Origin: Muribaculaceae bacterium
Lineage (GTDB): Bacteria; Bacteroidota; Bacteroidia; Bacteroidales; Muribaculaceae
Reading direction: 5' to 3'
Length of the DNA: 21,622 bases
NCBI GenBank assembly: GCA_017545095.1
Contig: JAFYCU010000213.1
Location: 1 to 21,622, forward strand
Below the pieces are notes generated by a model that saw nothing but the letters and a program-made list of their open reading frames with translations, had not been told where the DNA came from and searched no databases. Numbering within the stretch: position 1 is the first letter of the stretch; each line of letters opens with the position of its first letter. The position numbers and the translations under genes are program-made. Below, in pieces: positions 7,047 to 14,210 of the stretch.

Positions 7047-9434
7047 ATGGCTAAAAAAGATAAGCTCAAATCGTTGCGCATCGAGCGCCGCGAGTTTCAC
7101 GACCAAGTGATCAACCACTTCAACCAGAACCCCGACGGGCAGTACAACTACAAGCAGATTTCGGCCGCTGTGGGAGCGAGATCGCCCAAGCAACGCGCCC
7201 TCATCGTGGAAATCTTGCAGCAGCTGGCCGTTGACGGCTTCGTTACCGAGGTGGCCACCGGTCGCTACCGCGCCGCCGGTCGCTCGATGGTGGCCGAAGG
7301 GCTGTTTATCCGCCGCAGCAACGGCAAGAACAGCGTTGACATCGGTGCCGACGATGGCAAGACCATCATGGTGGCCGAGCGCAACTCGATGCATGCGCTG
7401 AACGGCGACCGTGTGATGGTGCACATCAGTGCTGCCCGCGAGGGAATGGAGCCTGAGGCCGAGGTGATACAAATCCTTGAGCGGAAAGAGCAGGTGTTTG
7501 TAGGTACCCTGCAGGTGAAGAAATATTTCGCCCACCTGATCACCGACAGCAAGTTTCTGGCCACCGACATCTTCATCCCGCTCGACAAGCTGCAAGGCGG
7601 CGAGACGGGCGACAAGGTGGTGGCCCACATTGTGGAATGGCCGCAGGATGCCAACAGCCCCATCGGCGAGGTGGTGGCTGTGTTGGGCAAGGCCGGTGAG
7701 AACAACGCCGAGATCCACGCCATCCTGGCCGAATTTGGTCTGCCCTACAAGTATCCCGAAAACGTGGAGCGCGTGGCTCGCCGCATCCAGCCTGGCATCA
7801 CCGACGAGGAAGTGGCTCGCCGCCGCGACATGCGCGGCATCACCACCTTCACCATCGACCCCGCCGATGCCAAAGACTACGACGACGCGCTGTCGCTCCG
7901 GCAGCTCGACAACGGCCATTGGGAGGTGGGTGTGCACATTGCCGACGTGACCCACTATGTGAAACCCGGCACCGTGATCGACCGCGAGGCACGCGAGCGC
8001 GCCACGAGTGTCTATCTCGTCGACCGCACCGTGCCCATGCTTCCCGAGCGGCTGTGCAACTTCATCTGCTCGCTGCGCCCCGACGAGGACAAACTCACCC
8101 ACTCGGTCATCTTTGAGCTGGATGCCAACGCCCATGTGAAGCGTTACGAAATTTGCCACACGGTCACGCGCAGTGTGCGCCGATTCTCCTACGAGGAAGC
8201 GCAGCAGGTGATTGAGACCGGCGAGGGCGACCTCAAGGACGAGCTGCTCGTGCTCAACGACCTGGCACAGCGTTTGCGCAAGGAACGTTTCGACAACGGA
8301 GCGGTGTCGTTCAACCGCGAGGAAATCAAGTTCGACATCGACGAGACCGGCAAGCCCACCGCCGTGCACACCCGCGAGTCGAAAGAGGCCAACAAGCTCA
8401 TCGAAGAGTTCATGCTGCTGGCCAACCGTGCTGTGGCGACCCACATCGGCAAGGTGCCTGCGGGCAAGACGGCCAAGGCGATGGTCTACCGCATCCACGA
8501 CGAACCCGATTCCGAAAAACTCAACAATGTGGCCGAGGTGGCTTCGCACTTCGGCTACAAACTCAAGACCAAGGGCACGCCCAAGGAGGTGAACCGTTCC
8601 ATCAACCGCATGCTGGAGAAAGCCGCCGGCAAGCCCGAGGAAGAGCTGCTCTCGCTGCTTTCCATCCGCTCGATGGCCAAAGCGGTGTATTCGGCTCAGA
8701 ACGTTGGTCACTACGGCCTGGGGTTTGACTACTACACCCACTTCACCTCGCCCATCCGCCGCTACCCCGACATGATGGTGCACCGCCTGCTCGACCGCTA
8801 TGCCGTGAAGGGCAGCCGCTCGGTGGACCCCGTGCTGTTGGAAGAAGACTGCAAGCATGTGAGTGCCCAAGAGCAACTGGCCGCCAATGCCGAGCGTGCC
8901 TCGATCAAATACAAAGAAGTGGAATACATGGGCGAGCGTCTGGGCGGTGTGTTTGCCGGCCACATCTCGGGTGTTACCGAGTGGGGGCTCTATGTGGAGA
9001 TGGACGAGAACCACTGCGAGGGCATGGTGCCCATGCGCGAGCTCGACGACGACTTCTACGAGTTTGACGAGAAAAACTTCCTGGTGCGCGGCCGTCGCAC
9101 TCGCCGTGCCTACCAGCTTGGCGATGCCGTCACCGTGCAGGTTGCCCGCGCCGACCTGATCAAGAAACAGCTCGACCTGGTGCTGGTGACCGAAGAGAGT
9201 CCTGCCTTCAGCCACCGCATCGACAAGCAGCCCATCACCGAGGAAAACTCGGGCGTGCTGGCCAAGCTGTCGCGCGATGAGCGCAAGCGCGAGCAATATG
9301 AGGGAGCCACAGCCTCGCGGCGCACCAAACGCGGCAAGCAAGGCAACAGCACCAAGCGCGAGATGCAGCAACGCAAACAGGCCACCAAGGGAGCCGGAAA
9401 ACGCGGCGGGAAAAAACGCCACGGACGGCATTGA
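7047..9434 (+). CDS. rnr: Ribonuclease R
   Basis: This processive 3'-5' exoribonuclease of the RNB family acts in RNA turnover and quality control in the cytoplasm. The 795-residue order is typical: N-terminal winged-helix region (about 1-75), cold-shock-type OB domains, RNB catalytic domain with D271-P-A-D-A-K-D277-Y-D279-D280 supplying the metal-binding aspartates, and an S1 domain at about 628-714 (GVFAGHISGVTEWGLYVEM). It ends in a basic Lys/Arg/Gly-rich tail ending KRHGRH that probably binds RNA. The length is close to that of E. coli RNase R. It starts 58 bp after the TPR-protease gene with no clear promoter between, so read-through is possible. Confidence 0.95.
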   Translation: MAKKDKLKSLRIERREFHDQVINHFNQNPDGQYNYKQISAAVGARSPKQRALIVEILQQLAVDGFVTEVATGRYRAAGRSMVAEGLFIRRSNGKNSVDIGADDGKTIMVAERNSMHALNGDRVMVHISAAREGMEPEAEVIQILERKEQVFVGTLQVKKYFAHLITDSKFLATDIFIPLDKLQGGETGDKVVAHIVEWPQDANSPIGEVVAVLGKAGENNAEIHAILAEFGLPYKYPENVERVARRIQPGITDEEVARRRDMRGITTFTIDPADAKDYDDALSLRQLDNGHWEVGVHIADVTHYVKPGTVIDREARERATSVYLVDRTVPMLPERLCNFICSLRPDEDKLTHSVIFELDANAHVKRYEICHTVTRSVRRFSYEEAQQVIETGEGDLKDELLVLNDLAQRLRKERFDNGAVSFNREEIKFDIDETGKPTAVHTRESKEANKLIEEFMLLANRAVATHIGKVPAGKTAKAMVYRIHDEPDSEKLNNVAEVASHFGYKLKTKGTPKEVNRSINRMLEKAAGKPEEELLSLLSIRSMAKAVYSAQNVGHYGLGFDYYTHFTSPIRRYPDMMVHRLLDRYAVKGSRSVDPVLLEEDCKHVSAQEQLAANAERASIKYKEVEYMGERLGGVFAGHISGVTEWGLYVEMDENHCEGMVPMRELDDDFYEFDEKNFLVRGRRTRRAYQLGDAVTVQVARADLIKKQLDLVLVTEESPAFSHRIDKQPITEENSGVLAKLSRDERKREQYEGATASRRTKRGKQGNSTKREMQQRKQATKGAGKRGGKKRHGRH

Positions 9435-9506
9435 ACGATGGACTGCGTGTTCAATCGACACAGAATTGTGCCAGTGGCATTTTATGGGCTAAAAATCCGC
9501 TAATAA

Positions 9507-9538
9507 TTTGCATGTTTTGCGAAAAAGCCCTAACTTTG
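9507..9538 (+). promoter_or_regulatory. Promoter of the CotH gene
   Basis: TTTG (9507-9510), 20 bp, and TAACTTTG (9531-9538) match the Bacteroidota promoter consensus exactly. Transcription would start near 9545. This rules out the upstream ATG at 9512-9514 region and any start at 9508, and points to ATG 9568 as the real start. Confidence 0.75.
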
Positions 9539-9567
9539 CCACACAAACCATCATGCAAGCAACAACA

Positions 9568-11304
9568 ATGAATAAAAAGCTGTTATTGTCGGCCCTGATG
9601 TGCGGCATGTTACTCACAGCACATGGGCAGTTCACCGTGAACCAGCTGCCAGTGGTGCTCGACTCCCTCACGGGCAATTTCCTGTGCTCGGTTCCACGCG
9701 AGGCCTTCGATGCACCCTATCAGGCCACCCTCAACCTTGTGGGAGACCAATGGAACAAGCTGTTCATCGGTGCCACCAAGGTGTCGCCAGTAGGGAAATA
9801 CACCTTTGCATCCATCGACAGCGCCCGCGTGTTCCCACTCACCGCCATTGCCGGCCGCGACACGCTGCACTACGGCCTCACGTTCACCTGGCATCCCATC
9901 TTGATGCTGAACGCGCTCGAGGGCGAGTTCAACACCGACTACAAGGCCAGCTCTGTAGTGTTCATTGCCCCCGGCGAGATGGCCACCGAGCCGCTGGCCT
10001 CGAAAGCGAAGTGGAAAGGCAACACCACCGTGCGCTACGAGCGTGAGAAACGCAACTACCACCTCAAGTTTCTTGACGAAGAAGGTAACAAGGCCGATGT
10101 GAAATTCTTCCCCGACCTACGCAGCGACAACAACTGGCTGCTCGATGCCGGGCAGGTGGACAATGCTCGCATCCGCAACAAGGCCGGCATGGACTTGTGG
10201 ATGGACTTGGTGCCGCCCATGTACTATGCCGACCAGGAGCCCAAAGCCATCAACGGCGTGCGCAGCCACATCGTGGAGGTGTTTCTCGACGGCAAATACC
10301 ACGGTTTCTACTCGATGAGCGAGTCGATGGACCGCAAGCAGCTCAAGCTCAAGAAATTCGATGAGAAAACCAAGGAGGTGCACGGCCAGCTGTGGAAAAC
10401 CTTCCTGTGGAACGACTACACGCTCATGGCCGCCGAGCTGCCCGACCGCACCACCGCGCACTACAAGGTGTATTACGGTTACGAACCCAAGTATCCCGAC
10501 ATCGACGATGTGTTCCCCATCCGCCTGCGCGAGCTGGTAGACGCTGTCAACTTTGTGGTAAACAGCAGCGATGAGGAGTTCAAGGCTCATGTGGCGGAAT
10601 ATTTCGACATTCCCGTGCTCAAAGCCTACGTCATCCTCTACCAGCTGCTGCTCGCGTGGGACAACGGCGGCAAGAACATGAACTGGGCCATCTACGACCG
10701 TGAGCAGGACAAGAAACTCACGTTTGTGGCTTGGGACTTCGATGCCACGGTGGGTCAGGACTACATCAACCTCAAGAACGTGGACGAGGCCAAAATCAGC
10801 CCCGAGCGCAACCTGAAATTCAGCCATCGCCTGTTCAGGCGCCTGATAGACATGAACGTGGACGGCTTCAAGACCGACGTGACCATGACCTATTACCGCC
10901 TGCGCAAGACGTTGCTGCGCGAAGACAGTCTGGTGAACCGCTATGTGGGATTGATCGAGAAGCTGCAGCACTCCGGGGCTGCCCAGCGCGAGACTAAACG
11001 CTGGAGCGGCGTAGTGGACCTCTACTACCGCGACCTCGACTTTGACTACCAAAAACAGTACATCGCTGATTGGTGGCACCGTCGACTGGCATTCCTCGAC
11101 GAGAAGGTGTTCAAGGTCACCCCCGTGTACGGAGATGTGAACCGCGACCTGGTGGTGGATGTGGAGGATGTGAACGCCGTGCTCAACGTGATGCTCCACA
11201 AAAGCACCTTCGATACCGAAGCCGACATTAACGGCGATGGAGCCGTAGATGTTGATGACCTAAACGCCATCATCTCCATCATGATACACAAACTGTTTGA
11301 ATGA
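9568..11304 (+). CDS. Secreted CotH-kinase family protein with C-terminal dockerin
   Basis: From ATG 9568 the 578-residue protein opens with a signal peptide (MNKKLLLSALMCGMLLTAHG). A longer frame exists but would start inside the promoter. The CotH-like domain includes W-K-G-N-T-T-V-R-Y...RNYHLKF (about 148-169), DNGGKNMNW (365-373) and W389-D-F-D-A-T-V-G, a plausible metal-binding acidic motif. CotH proteins are atypical kinases known from Bacillus spore coats. The C-terminus is a type I dockerin: two calcium loops, D523-V-N-R-D-L-V-V-D and D553-I-N-G-D-G-A-V-D, each followed by an LN-containing helix. Dockerins bind cohesins, so the protein may be docked to a surface partner not encoded here. 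Its phosphoacceptor is unknown. Confidence 0.88.
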   Translation: MNKKLLLSALMCGMLLTAHGQFTVNQLPVVLDSLTGNFLCSVPREAFDAPYQATLNLVGDQWNKLFIGATKVSPVGKYTFASIDSARVFPLTAIAGRDTLHYGLTFTWHPILMLNALEGEFNTDYKASSVVFIAPGEMATEPLASKAKWKGNTTVRYEREKRNYHLKFLDEEGNKADVKFFPDLRSDNNWLLDAGQVDNARIRNKAGMDLWMDLVPPMYYADQEPKAINGVRSHIVEVFLDGKYHGFYSMSESMDRKQLKLKKFDEKTKEVHGQLWKTFLWNDYTLMAAELPDRTTAHYKVYYGYEPKYPDIDDVFPIRLRELVDAVNFVVNSSDEEFKAHVAEYFDIPVLKAYVILYQLLLAWDNGGKNMNWAIYDREQDKKLTFVAWDFDATVGQDYINLKNVDEAKISPERNLKFSHRLFRRLIDMNVDGFKTDVTMTYYRLRKTLLREDSLVNRYVGLIEKLQHSGAAQRETKRWSGVVDLYYRDLDFDYQKQYIADWWHRRLAFLDEKVFKVTPVYGDVNRDLVVDVEDVNAVLNVMLHKSTFDTEADINGDGAVDVDDLNAIISIMIHKLFE

Positions 11305-11321
11305 GGCACATGCCCGGCAGG

Positions 11322-11366
11322 TGTTCCGCATTGTATCGACCCGAAAAACCGATACAATGCGGAACA
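11322..11366. terminator. 17-bp perfect hairpin after the CotH gene
   Basis: TGTTCCGCATTGTATCG (11322-11338) and its exact reverse complement (11350-11366) enclose an 11-nt loop, ACCCGAAAAAC. There is no T tract on either strand, so it is not a classical intrinsic terminator. Its position 18 bp after the CotH stop still favours a role in termination or transcript protection. The inserted element begins 7 bp beyond its right arm. Confidence 0.7.
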
Positions 11367-11372
11367 AATCGA
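11365..11372. repeat. Left target-site duplication, CAAATCGA
   Basis: These eight bases immediately precede the left terminal inverted repeat and are identical to 14078-14085, immediately after the right one. Eight base pairs is the duplication length known for the IS1595 family. The first two bases belong to the foot of the hairpin at 11322-11366. Confidence 0.95.
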
Positions 11373-11397
11373 GGCAACGATATAGAACTTGACCCAA
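11373..11397. repeat. Left terminal inverted repeat of the element
   Basis: The 25 bases beginning GGCAACGATATAGAAC are the exact reverse complement of 14053-14077. The match ends at 11398. Beyond it the two ends share only scattered similarity, including an AAGGCG word. Confidence 0.95.
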
Positions 11398-11405
11398 ACA
11401 AGTTG

Positions 11406-11435
11406 AAAGGCGGGGATTGAAGTCACCCCGCCTTT
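11406..11435. terminator. GC-rich hairpin just inside the left end of the element
   Basis: AAAGGCGGGG (11406-11415) pairs perfectly with CCCCGCCTTT (11426-11435) around a 10-nt loop. It lies between the outer end and the transposase leader. It could stop transcription entering from the CotH side, a known protective arrangement in insertion sequences. No long T tract follows, so termination is inferred. Confidence 0.55.
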
Positions 11436-11508
11436 GCTTTGCCCGTTAGCTTTATTTCGCGTTTCCTTTAGACATCTTTAGCTATAAAAATTCCTGTATG
11501 TCTGGACT

Positions 11509-11539
11509 TTTGCGTACCTTAGCTTTAGATTTAATACTG
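11509..11539 (+). promoter_or_regulatory. Possible transposase promoter inside the leader hairpin
   Basis: TTTG (11509-11512) is followed after 19 bp by TAATACTG (11532-11539), a partial match to TAnnTTTG. Transcription would begin near 11546, after the left arm of the inverted repeat at 11512-11564. Native transcripts would then lack that arm. Confidence 0.4.
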
Positions 11540-11564
11540 AAGGATAAACACAACTAAGGTACGC
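11512..11564 (+). promoter_or_regulatory. Inverted repeat able to occlude the transposase start
   Basis: GCGTACCTTAG (11512-11522) and CTAAGGTACGC (11554-11564) are perfect 11-bp complements separated by 31 nt. The right arm ends two bases before the transposase ATG (11566) and contains AAGG, the only Shine-Dalgarno-like word there. A transcript entering from outside would fold and hide the initiation region, while one starting at the internal promoter would not. This is the logic known from IS10 and IS50; here it is inferred. Confidence 0.65.
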
Positions 11565-11565
11565 C

Positions 11566-12540
11566 ATGATTGACTTCTCACAGTTCGACAACCTCATCTC
11601 ACTCACCTCTTATTTCAGCACGCAAGACAAGTGCCGACAGGCAATCATCGACTCGCGTTGGTCTGACGGCGACATCGTCTGCCCCTACTGCGGAGGCCAT
11701 CACTGCAAGACGCGCCGTGACGGACGTTTCCGCTGCCCAAAGTGCGGAAGGAACTTCTCCTGCCTCGTGGGAACCATATTCGAAAACACCAACGTGTCGC
11801 TCGTCAAATGGTTCGTGGCGATGTACCTCATAAGCAGCCACAAGAAAGGCATCAGCAGCCATCAGTTGGGCCGCGACATCAACGTGACCCAAGCCACGGC
11901 TTGGCACATGCTGCACAAAATCCGCAGACTGTACCCTCAGACCGACGAAGAGTCCTTCAGCGGTGAGGTTGAGTGCGACGAGGTCTACATCGGCGGCAAG
12001 GAGAAATGGAAGCACAAATCCATGCGCACGCCCCACACGCAGGGTCGCTCCACCCTCACCAAGACACTCGTGTTCGGCATGATGGAGCGTACGTTCATCA
12101 AGAACCCCAAAGGGCAAATCGAACCGATGAGTTATGTCCATGCGCTTGTGGTGAAGAAAGCCGACAAGGCTACATTGCAGCCCATTGTCCAACAGTTCGT
12201 CGAGCAAGGGTCTCTCATCATCACTGATGAACTGTCAGCGTACAATGGTCTTGAGAAGATTGGTTACGGCCACGAAGTGGTCAAGCACGGCGAGGAGGAG
12301 TATGCCGACGGAAATATTTTCACGAACTCCATCGAGGGCTTTTGGAGTCACTTCAGACGCATGATAACGGGTTGCTACCACAACGTGAGCGATGAGCATC
12401 TGCAATCATATATCGACGAGGCGGTGTACCGGTGGAATACGAGAAAAATGGACGAATCCGAGAGATTCGCCCATATGTTCCATATGTCCGTTGGACTGAT
12501 TGTTACTTGGGGTGAACTGAAAATGTGCAAGGCGGGTTAA
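11566..12540 (+). CDS. IS1595-family transposase
   Basis: The 324-residue protein has an N-terminal zinc ribbon (C39-P-Y-C42 and C57-P-K-C60, as in the transposase zinc-ribbon PF12760), a helix-turn-helix segment near GISSHQLGRDINVTQATAWHM (about 95-115), and an ISXO2-like DDE domain. The catalytic series is D138 (ECDEVYIGGKEKW), D221 (ITDELSAY) and the N254-S-I-E257-G-F-W signature followed by R264/R265. All key residues are present and no frameshift is seen, so it should be active. It ends at TAA 12538-12540, converging with a minus-strand passenger gene 3 bp away. Confidence 0.95.
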   Translation: MIDFSQFDNLISLTSYFSTQDKCRQAIIDSRWSDGDIVCPYCGGHHCKTRRDGRFRCPKCGRNFSCLVGTIFENTNVSLVKWFVAMYLISSHKKGISSHQLGRDINVTQATAWHMLHKIRRLYPQTDEESFSGEVECDEVYIGGKEKWKHKSMRTPHTQGRSTLTKTLVFGMMERTFIKNPKGQIEPMSYVHALVVKKADKATLQPIVQQFVEQGSLIITDELSAYNGLEKIGYGHEVVKHGEEEYADGNIFTNSIEGFWSHFRRMITGCYHNVSDEHLQSYIDEAVYRWNTRKMDESERFAHMFHMSVGLIVTWGELKMCKAG

Positions 12541-12552
12541 TTGTTAACCTGC
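12532..12552. terminator. Hairpin shared by two convergent genes
   Basis: GCGGGTTAA (12532-12540) pairs with TTAACCTGC (12544-12552) across a 3-nt loop, with one G-U pair. Both stop codons, TAA 12538-12540 of the transposase and the TAA read from 12546-12544 of the minus-strand gene, lie in the stem. It may terminate both transcripts, although neither side has a strong T tract. Confidence 0.45.
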
Positions 12553-12870
12553 ATCAAATCCACCTGTAATTCCTTCCCAATTATTTCCTTTAGGATAGAT
12601 ACTCTCATTATCAAAGTCTTGATTATCTAATTTTTCGTAAAATAGAGCGTCTAATGCATTTTGTACCGTTGTTGCATATCCTAATGCATATTTGTTACCA
12701 TCTTCGTTGGATAAACCAATTAGGTCACTTGCTAAATCTTTTGCCTTATGAAGACAATTATGTAGTTCATTTAGAACACTTTTCGTTTCATTACTCTCCA
12801 TCAGCGCCCTCTTTACGCTCTCACGAATCATGCCGCGGAGTCTTGATTCTGTTATCCTGTACTTTCTCAT
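12544..12870 (-). CDS. Passenger gene 1, 108-residue protein of unknown function
   Basis: I do not recognise this protein. It begins with a basic amphipathic helix, RITESRLRGMIRESVKRAL, of a kind I recall at the ends of uncharacterised Bacteroidales phage-like proteins (L-T-E-x-x-L-x-x-I-V-x-E-S-V-x-R pattern). A second helical part follows (LNELHNCLHKAKDLASDLIGL), then an aromatic and Gly/Asn-rich tail. No signal peptide or membrane segment is seen. Codon usage is AT-rich, unlike the host. It diverges from passenger gene 2 across a 109-bp gap and converges with the transposase. Confidence 0.7.
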   Translation of the reverse strand: MRKYRITESRLRGMIRESVKRALMESNETKSVLNELHNCLHKAKDLASDLIGLSNEDGNKYALGYATTVQNALDALFYEKLDNQDFDNESIYPKGNNWEGITGGFDAG

Positions 12871-12903
12871 AATAGTTAAAGTTTGTTATTCACGATATAA
12901 ATA

Positions 12904-12935
12904 GTTGCCGGTGCGAAAAGTTAGCTGTACATTTG
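12904..12935 (+). promoter_or_regulatory. Promoter of passenger genes 2 and 3
   Basis: TTG (12905-12907), 20 bp, and TACATTTG (12928-12935) match the Bacteroidota consensus closely. TTGCCGG occurs at both 12905-12911 and 12933-12939, flanking the promoter core as a possible operator pair. The predicted start is near 12942. A functional promoter implies that the passengers are expressed independently of the transposase. Confidence 0.6.
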
Positions 12936-12979
12936 CCGGGAAGATATATTTATTGTTGATTATCTAAATATAACCGCAT

Positions 12980-13261
12980 ATGAACAAAAGGAGAACAGAA
13001 TTCATTAACAACGCCCTTTATGAATTCAGGGGTGGTATGGCAAGGGAATTCTATTTCACCAATACGGATTATCCCTTTATCCCATATTATTATGACCCGA
13101 CGGATGATTGTCTTCATGCTGATGAAGTAAGCGTGCCTTTTCATTATAAAGAAGAAGAAATTACACATTCAGTGATATTAAACTCGTTATATTCATTGGA
13201 AGACGCTCTTAGGGATTATTTCAAAAAAGAAAAAGGAATTTCTCTATATGAGTATGATTAA
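12980..13261 (+). CDS. Passenger gene 2, 93-residue protein of unknown function
   Basis: A small acidic protein rich in aromatic residues, with a cluster of Tyr/Phe/Pro (NTDYPFIPYYYDPTDD, about residues 28-43) and an acidic, helical C-terminus (LEDALRDYFKKEKGISLYEYD). There is no signal peptide or transmembrane segment. It follows the promoter at 12904-12935 with a leader of about 38 nt, is AT-rich, and is followed after 22 bp by passenger gene 3, so the two are probably co-transcribed. Size, charge and position would suit an antitoxin, inhibitor or anti-defence protein, but no motif supports a choice. Confidence 0.7.
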   Translation: MNKRRTEFINNALYEFRGGMAREFYFTNTDYPFIPYYYDPTDDCLHADEVSVPFHYKEEEITHSVILNSLYSLEDALRDYFKKEKGISLYEYD

Positions 13262-13283
13262 GATATTAATTGTTTAACTTAAA

Positions 13284-14009
13284 ATGATTAGAGAAGATGA
13301 TGTTTTGCTGATTTTACACAAAGACCCTTGGTTTAGGCCAAGTGAGTCCGAAAAGAAGAAAAAGATACTTGATGAAGATGGAAACGAAATCGAAGTATCC
13401 GTATCATACTACCATGATATAACTGATGTAGGGCAGATTTTGATTAGAGTTTCAAACCACGGTACTTGGTTAAGAACGTGGTTGAAAAGGGCAACAGACC
13501 CATCCCAATCTTTGCAAAATTTAAGTGTTGTTTTCTCAAATGAGCCTGTTAGTTCAGAGATGATTACAGAACCTGTAAAACATATAAACAAAAATGGAGA
13601 AGTTGATTTTCGGTATTTATATTTTGTTGTGGAACAATATGCATACAAAATGGAAAACATATCTAAGAATGACTTTCTTACTTTCATCAAGAAGTTAAAG
13701 TCATTAGGCAGTGATAATGTGTTCAAAGACCCTTTCAAAAAGAAACCATCAAAAAAGGCATCAAGGACGGTATTGATGCCTAATGACAAGGACGGAACAC
13801 CAATACCTTCATCAACAAATCCCGTGCATCCGAGGCAGACGGTGGTTGCTAACAACCCCGATTTCGAGGTGGATGCAAAAGGAAATGTCATAAAGGACAG
13901 CAGACTGCGTGACAGCACAATGTTGGAGATGGTAATCAGAAGAATGGTGGCGGAGGAGATTCTCAAACTACAAGAAAATAACAGGCGATACCGCATGTCG
14001 TATCTATAA
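13284..14009 (+). CDS. Passenger gene 3, 241-residue protein of unknown function
   Basis: I do not recognise this protein. Visible parts are an N-terminal segment of about 140 residues with beta-strand-like stretches (VLLILHKDP, QILIRVSNHGTWLRTWLKR, LSVVFSNEP), a helical stretch (YFVVEQYAYKMENISKNDF), a Lys- and Pro-rich linker at about 150-195 (FKKKPSKKASRT), and a basic C-terminal helix (MLEMVIRRMVAEEILKLQENN). The linker implies two modules. It lacks a signal peptide and membrane segments. The C-terminal helix loosely recalls the N-terminal helix of passenger gene 1. It ends 43 bp before the right terminal repeat and is AT-rich. Confidence 0.75.
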   Translation: MIREDDVLLILHKDPWFRPSESEKKKKILDEDGNEIEVSVSYYHDITDVGQILIRVSNHGTWLRTWLKRATDPSQSLQNLSVVFSNEPVSSEMITEPVKHINKNGEVDFRYLYFVVEQYAYKMENISKNDFLTFIKKLKSLGSDNVFKDPFKKKPSKKASRTVLMPNDKDGTPIPSSTNPVHPRQTVVANNPDFEVDAKGNVIKDSRLRDSTMLEMVIRRMVAEEILKLQENNRRYRMSYL

Positions 14010-14052
14010 TGCGAATAAGACATCAATCTGATTGACGCCTTGTACAATTAAG

Positions 14053-14077
14053 TTGGGTCAAGTTCTATATCGTTGCC
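14053..14077. repeat. Right terminal inverted repeat of the element
   Basis: These 25 bases, starting TTGGGTCAAGTTC and ending CGTTGCC, are the exact reverse complement of 11373-11397 and mark the right boundary of the element. Confidence 0.95.
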
Positions 14078-14085
14078 CAAATCGA
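14078..14085. repeat. Right target-site duplication, CAAATCGA
   Basis: This is identical to 11365-11372. Removing the element and one copy rejoins the hairpin after the CotH gene to the sequence TATACACATACAG leading toward the next gene. Confidence 0.95.
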
Positions 14086-14171
14086 TATACACATACAGAG
14101 TTGTGGACTCGGGAAAAGGCACTTTAACCTTTTTTTGAGGGCTTTATCGCGCCAATGCGAATAATAATCAT

Positions 14172-14179
14172 TACCTTTG
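14172..14179 (+). promoter_or_regulatory. Promoter -7 box of the large TPR gene
   Basis: TACCTTTG followed by CAGG matches the -7 consensus and is identical in its first nine bases to the box before the other TPR pair (3202-3210). No TTTG lies at the expected -33 position, so only this half is called. The start would be near 14186, about 25 nt before the ATG. Confidence 0.5.
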
Positions 14180-14210
14180 CAGGTTAATAGACGAAAACAC
14201 CCATTCTGTG

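Larger units (their letters stand above)
11373..14077 (+). mobile_element. IS1595-family element with three passenger genes
   Basis: The element is 2705 bp. Its ends are 25-bp perfect inverted repeats (11373-11397 and 14053-14077, beginning GGCAACGATATAG) and it is flanked by the 8-bp direct repeat CAAATCGA, so both ends are intact and the insertion is probably recent. The left 1.1 kb carries the transposase and its leader; the right 1.5 kb carries one minus-strand and two plus-strand genes that are much richer in A+T than the transposase or the host. IS1595-family elements with passenger genes are known, but I do not recognise these passengers. Confidence 0.95.

Noticed and set aside
9430..9455. 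Inverted repeat ATTGAAC / GTTCAAT over the RNase R stop codon
   Set aside because: A 7-bp AT-containing stem with a 12-nt loop and no T tract is too weak to call a terminator.
7008..9461. An 817-residue open frame on the minus strand
   Set aside because: It lies antisense to RNase R, whose catalytic motifs are intact. The translation is the His/Val/Leu/Gly-rich product expected from GC-rich codons read in reverse. Similar antisense frames over the TPR genes (6071-6967, 14184-15347, 16179-17276) and over 9610-11199 were rejected for the same reason.
9508..9567. An extended N-terminus for the CotH protein
   Set aside because: The extra codons overlap the promoter (9507-9538). The signal peptide begins properly at ATG 9568.
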